Source of the DNA: Bryobacterales bacterium
GTDB taxonomy: Bacteria; Acidobacteriota; Terriglobia; Bryobacterales; Bryobacteraceae
Assembly (NCBI GenBank): GCA_027459465.1
Contig: DAIDIH010000122.1
Coordinates: 1 to 64,000, forward strand
DNA length: 64,000 nucleotides
Direction: 5' to 3'
In this document: piece by piece, positions 62,295 to 64,000 of the stretch
Position numbering within the stretch: the first letter of the stretch is position 1
Layout of the letters: every line of letters starts with the position of its first letter
Made by a program: the position numbers and the translations under genes
Notes under the pieces: generated by a model
What the model was told of the DNA's origin: nothing
Databases searched by the model: none
The model's input: only the letters and a program-made list of their open reading frames with translations

Positions 62295-63716
62295 ATGCAT
62301 CATACCGAATCAAACGAACCGGAATCCGAAGAGATCGTGACCGTCGAGAGTAACGAGGAGCGGTTGCTGCGTGAGATCGAGGATCTGAAGCGGCAACTGG
62401 AGCAGCGCCAGGTTGCCCACCCCGCGGTGCACACGGCGACGGAGCAACCCCCTCGCCCCTCCCGCGGAGTGCTGACGTTTCTGTTCTTTGCCGCCGGCGT
62501 CGCCGTGCTTGCAGCGTTTTTCGCGGGCTATCTTCCGCGGAAGTCCCGGCAGGAAACCGTGGTGCGGGAAACGGCCGTGGAAGAGAGCCAGGCCCCGGGC
62601 GTGAACGTTGTGCAGGCGGTTCCTTCGCAGGCGACAAGTTCACTCGTGCTGCCCGGCAATGTCGCCGCACTGACGGAAGCACCGATCCTGGCTCGCGCCG
62701 ACGGATATCTGAAAAGCCGGTACGTGGATATCGGCGACAAGGTGAAGGCCGGACAACTCCTGGCCGAGATTGACGCCCCGGACTTGGACCAACAGGTTCG
62801 GCAGGCGCAGGCCACACTCTCCCAGACCCAGGCTTCCCTCGAACAGGCCAAATCGAATTATCAACAGGGGCAGGCGAATCAGGCGCTGGCGGCGATCACG
62901 GCCAAGCGCTGGGCCCATCTGGTGGTAAAGGGTGCGGTTTCGCTGCAGGAGAATGACCAGTACCAGGCGCAACTGAAGGCTCAGACCGCAAACCTCGACG
63001 CCTTGAGCAAAGCGATCGAAGCGGCCAAGAGCAACGTGGCGGCAGCCCAGGCGAACCTCGGCCGGTTGAAGGAACTGCAAGGGTACGAGCAGGTGCGGGC
63101 GCCGTTTACCGGAGTCATCACCGTACGCAACGTGGACGTCGGCGCGCTGATCACCACCGGCCAAACGCTCATCTACCGCATCGCGCAGACAAATATCCTG
63201 CGGACTTACGTGGACGTGCCGCAGGGAAATGCCACCGACATGCGTGTCGGACAACCCGCGGTCCTCAAAATCCCCGATCTGGCGGGACGTCAATTCATCG
63301 GACATGTAACACGGGTGGCGAACGCACTCGATCCGGCCAGCCGCACGATGCTCACCGAGGTCCAGGTTCCCAACCCGGACGGAACGCTGCGGCCCGGCAT
63401 GTACGCGCTTGTGGACCTGAATGTCATCCGCAAGGAGCCCCCGATCCTGATTCCGGGCGATGCGCTGGTGGTGCGCGCCAACGGCACCCTGGCCGCCGTG
63501 GTGGGCCCCGATCACGTGGTGCATTTTCATAAGATCGACGTGGGCCGGGACTTCGGCGACAAAGTCGAAGTGCTGAGCGGATTGAGCACGGGGGATCTGG
63601 TTGTGGTGAATCCGAGCGACGTTGTTCAGGAGGGCGCCAAGGTCAGACCCGTTCCGCTCGCTAAGCCCCCGGCAAGTCCAATGGCCCGGCCTGCGACGCC
63701 GGCGCGAAAAGGGTGA
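62295..63716 (+). CDS. RND efflux periplasmic adaptor
   Basis: TM anchor, lipoyl/coiled-coil/barrel motifs (ARADGYLKSRYVDIGDKVKAGQLLAEIDAPDLDQQ; GYEQVRAPFTGVITVRNVDVGALITTG). ATG at MHHTESNEP. Confidence 0.95.
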   Translation: MHHTESNEPESEEIVTVESNEERLLREIEDLKRQLEQRQVAHPAVHTATEQPPRPSRGVLTFLFFAAGVAVLAAFFAGYLPRKSRQETVVRETAVEESQAPGVNVVQAVPSQATSSLVLPGNVAALTEAPILARADGYLKSRYVDIGDKVKAGQLLAEIDAPDLDQQVRQAQATLSQTQASLEQAKSNYQQGQANQALAAITAKRWAHLVVKGAVSLQENDQYQAQLKAQTANLDALSKAIEAAKSNVAAAQANLGRLKELQGYEQVRAPFTGVITVRNVDVGALITTGQTLIYRIAQTNILRTYVDVPQGNATDMRVGQPAVLKIPDLAGRQFIGHVTRVANALDPASRTMLTEVQVPNPDGTLRPGMYALVDLNVIRKEPPILIPGDALVVRANGTLAAVVGPDHVVHFHKIDVGRDFGDKVEVLSGLSTGDLVVVNPSDVVQEGAKVRPVPLAKPPASPMARPATPARKG

Positions 63717-63730
63717 TCGGGCAGCCATCG

Positions 63731-64000
63731 ATGAGAATCAGGCAGCTTGTTGCAGTGTGTCTTTCGGTGACGCTGGCCGCCGCCCAACAAAGCCAGACTC
63801 CCGTGGTGAGCTATCAGCCGGGCGCGGTTGGCTGGTTGACCGGGCCATACCGTCAGCCGTCGGTGTCGCTACCCGACTTTACTAACGCCCCGCGGCTTCG
63901 CGGATTGATTCGCGCGGGCAACATTTACCTCTCCCTTTCCGACGCCATCGCCCTGGCGATCGAGAACAACCTCGACATCGAACTGGGCCGCTTTGCCTTC
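63731..64000 (+). CDS. TolC-family outer membrane efflux protein, N-terminal fragment (runs off the window)
   Basis: Frame reads MRIRQLVAVCLSVTLAAAQQSQTPVVSYQ...NIYLSLSDAIALAIENNLDIELGRFA, the typical TolC N-terminus; follows the RND and adaptor genes. Confidence 0.85.
   Translation, partial: MRIRQLVAVCLSVTLAAAQQSQTPVVSYQPGAVGWLTGPYRQPSVSLPDFTNAPRLRGLIRAGNIYLSLSDAIALAIENNLDIELGRFAF

Overview
64 kb of high-GC bacterial chromosome, most likely from an Acidobacteriota/Solibacter-like lineage. The lineage hint is a recognisable Solibacter-type C-terminal (TIGR03437-like) protein and many secreted lineage-type hypotheticals. About 50 CDS are supportable; I recognised no rRNA, tRNA, CRISPR array or transposon.

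Main blocks:
- MacB-like ABC efflux cluster (0-4.5 kb), tadA and a TetR regulator.
- glyA, proS and other housekeeping genes.
- A very large hybrid histidine kinase split by an apparent frameshift (15.9-20.1 kb).
- TrmB-like regulator divergent from citrate synthase.
- A compact [NiFe]-hydrogenase operon: small and large subunits, cytochrome b, protease, hypC-D-E-A-B, with divergent hypF (24.3-34.2 kb).
- purU, a frameshifted TolB-like propeller, and maeB.
- An ECF sigma / DGPF(YCII) / DinB cluster with two matching candidate sigma promoters (42.2-45.1 kb).
- ppk1, lysS, and a propeller sensor kinase plus LuxR regulator beside an RND efflux operon (55-64 kb).

Most interesting signals:
(i) HypA appears to have lost its zinc domain, and HypB lacks its N-terminal metal-binding extension, in an otherwise complete Hyp set.
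(ii) Two identical TGTCGA-N16-CGTCGT elements precede the two transcription units of the ECF42-like sigma/DGPF cluster.
(iii) Identical 10-mers sit at nearly symmetric positions in the divergent hydrogenase/hypF promoter region.
(iv) A small Cys-rich HTH protein is packaged with its own consensus promoter in an AT-rich island and a strong terminator.
(v) Candidate operators lie between the TrmB-like gene and gltA, and on the tetR promoter.

I did not find clear evidence of a wholly new multi-gene system.
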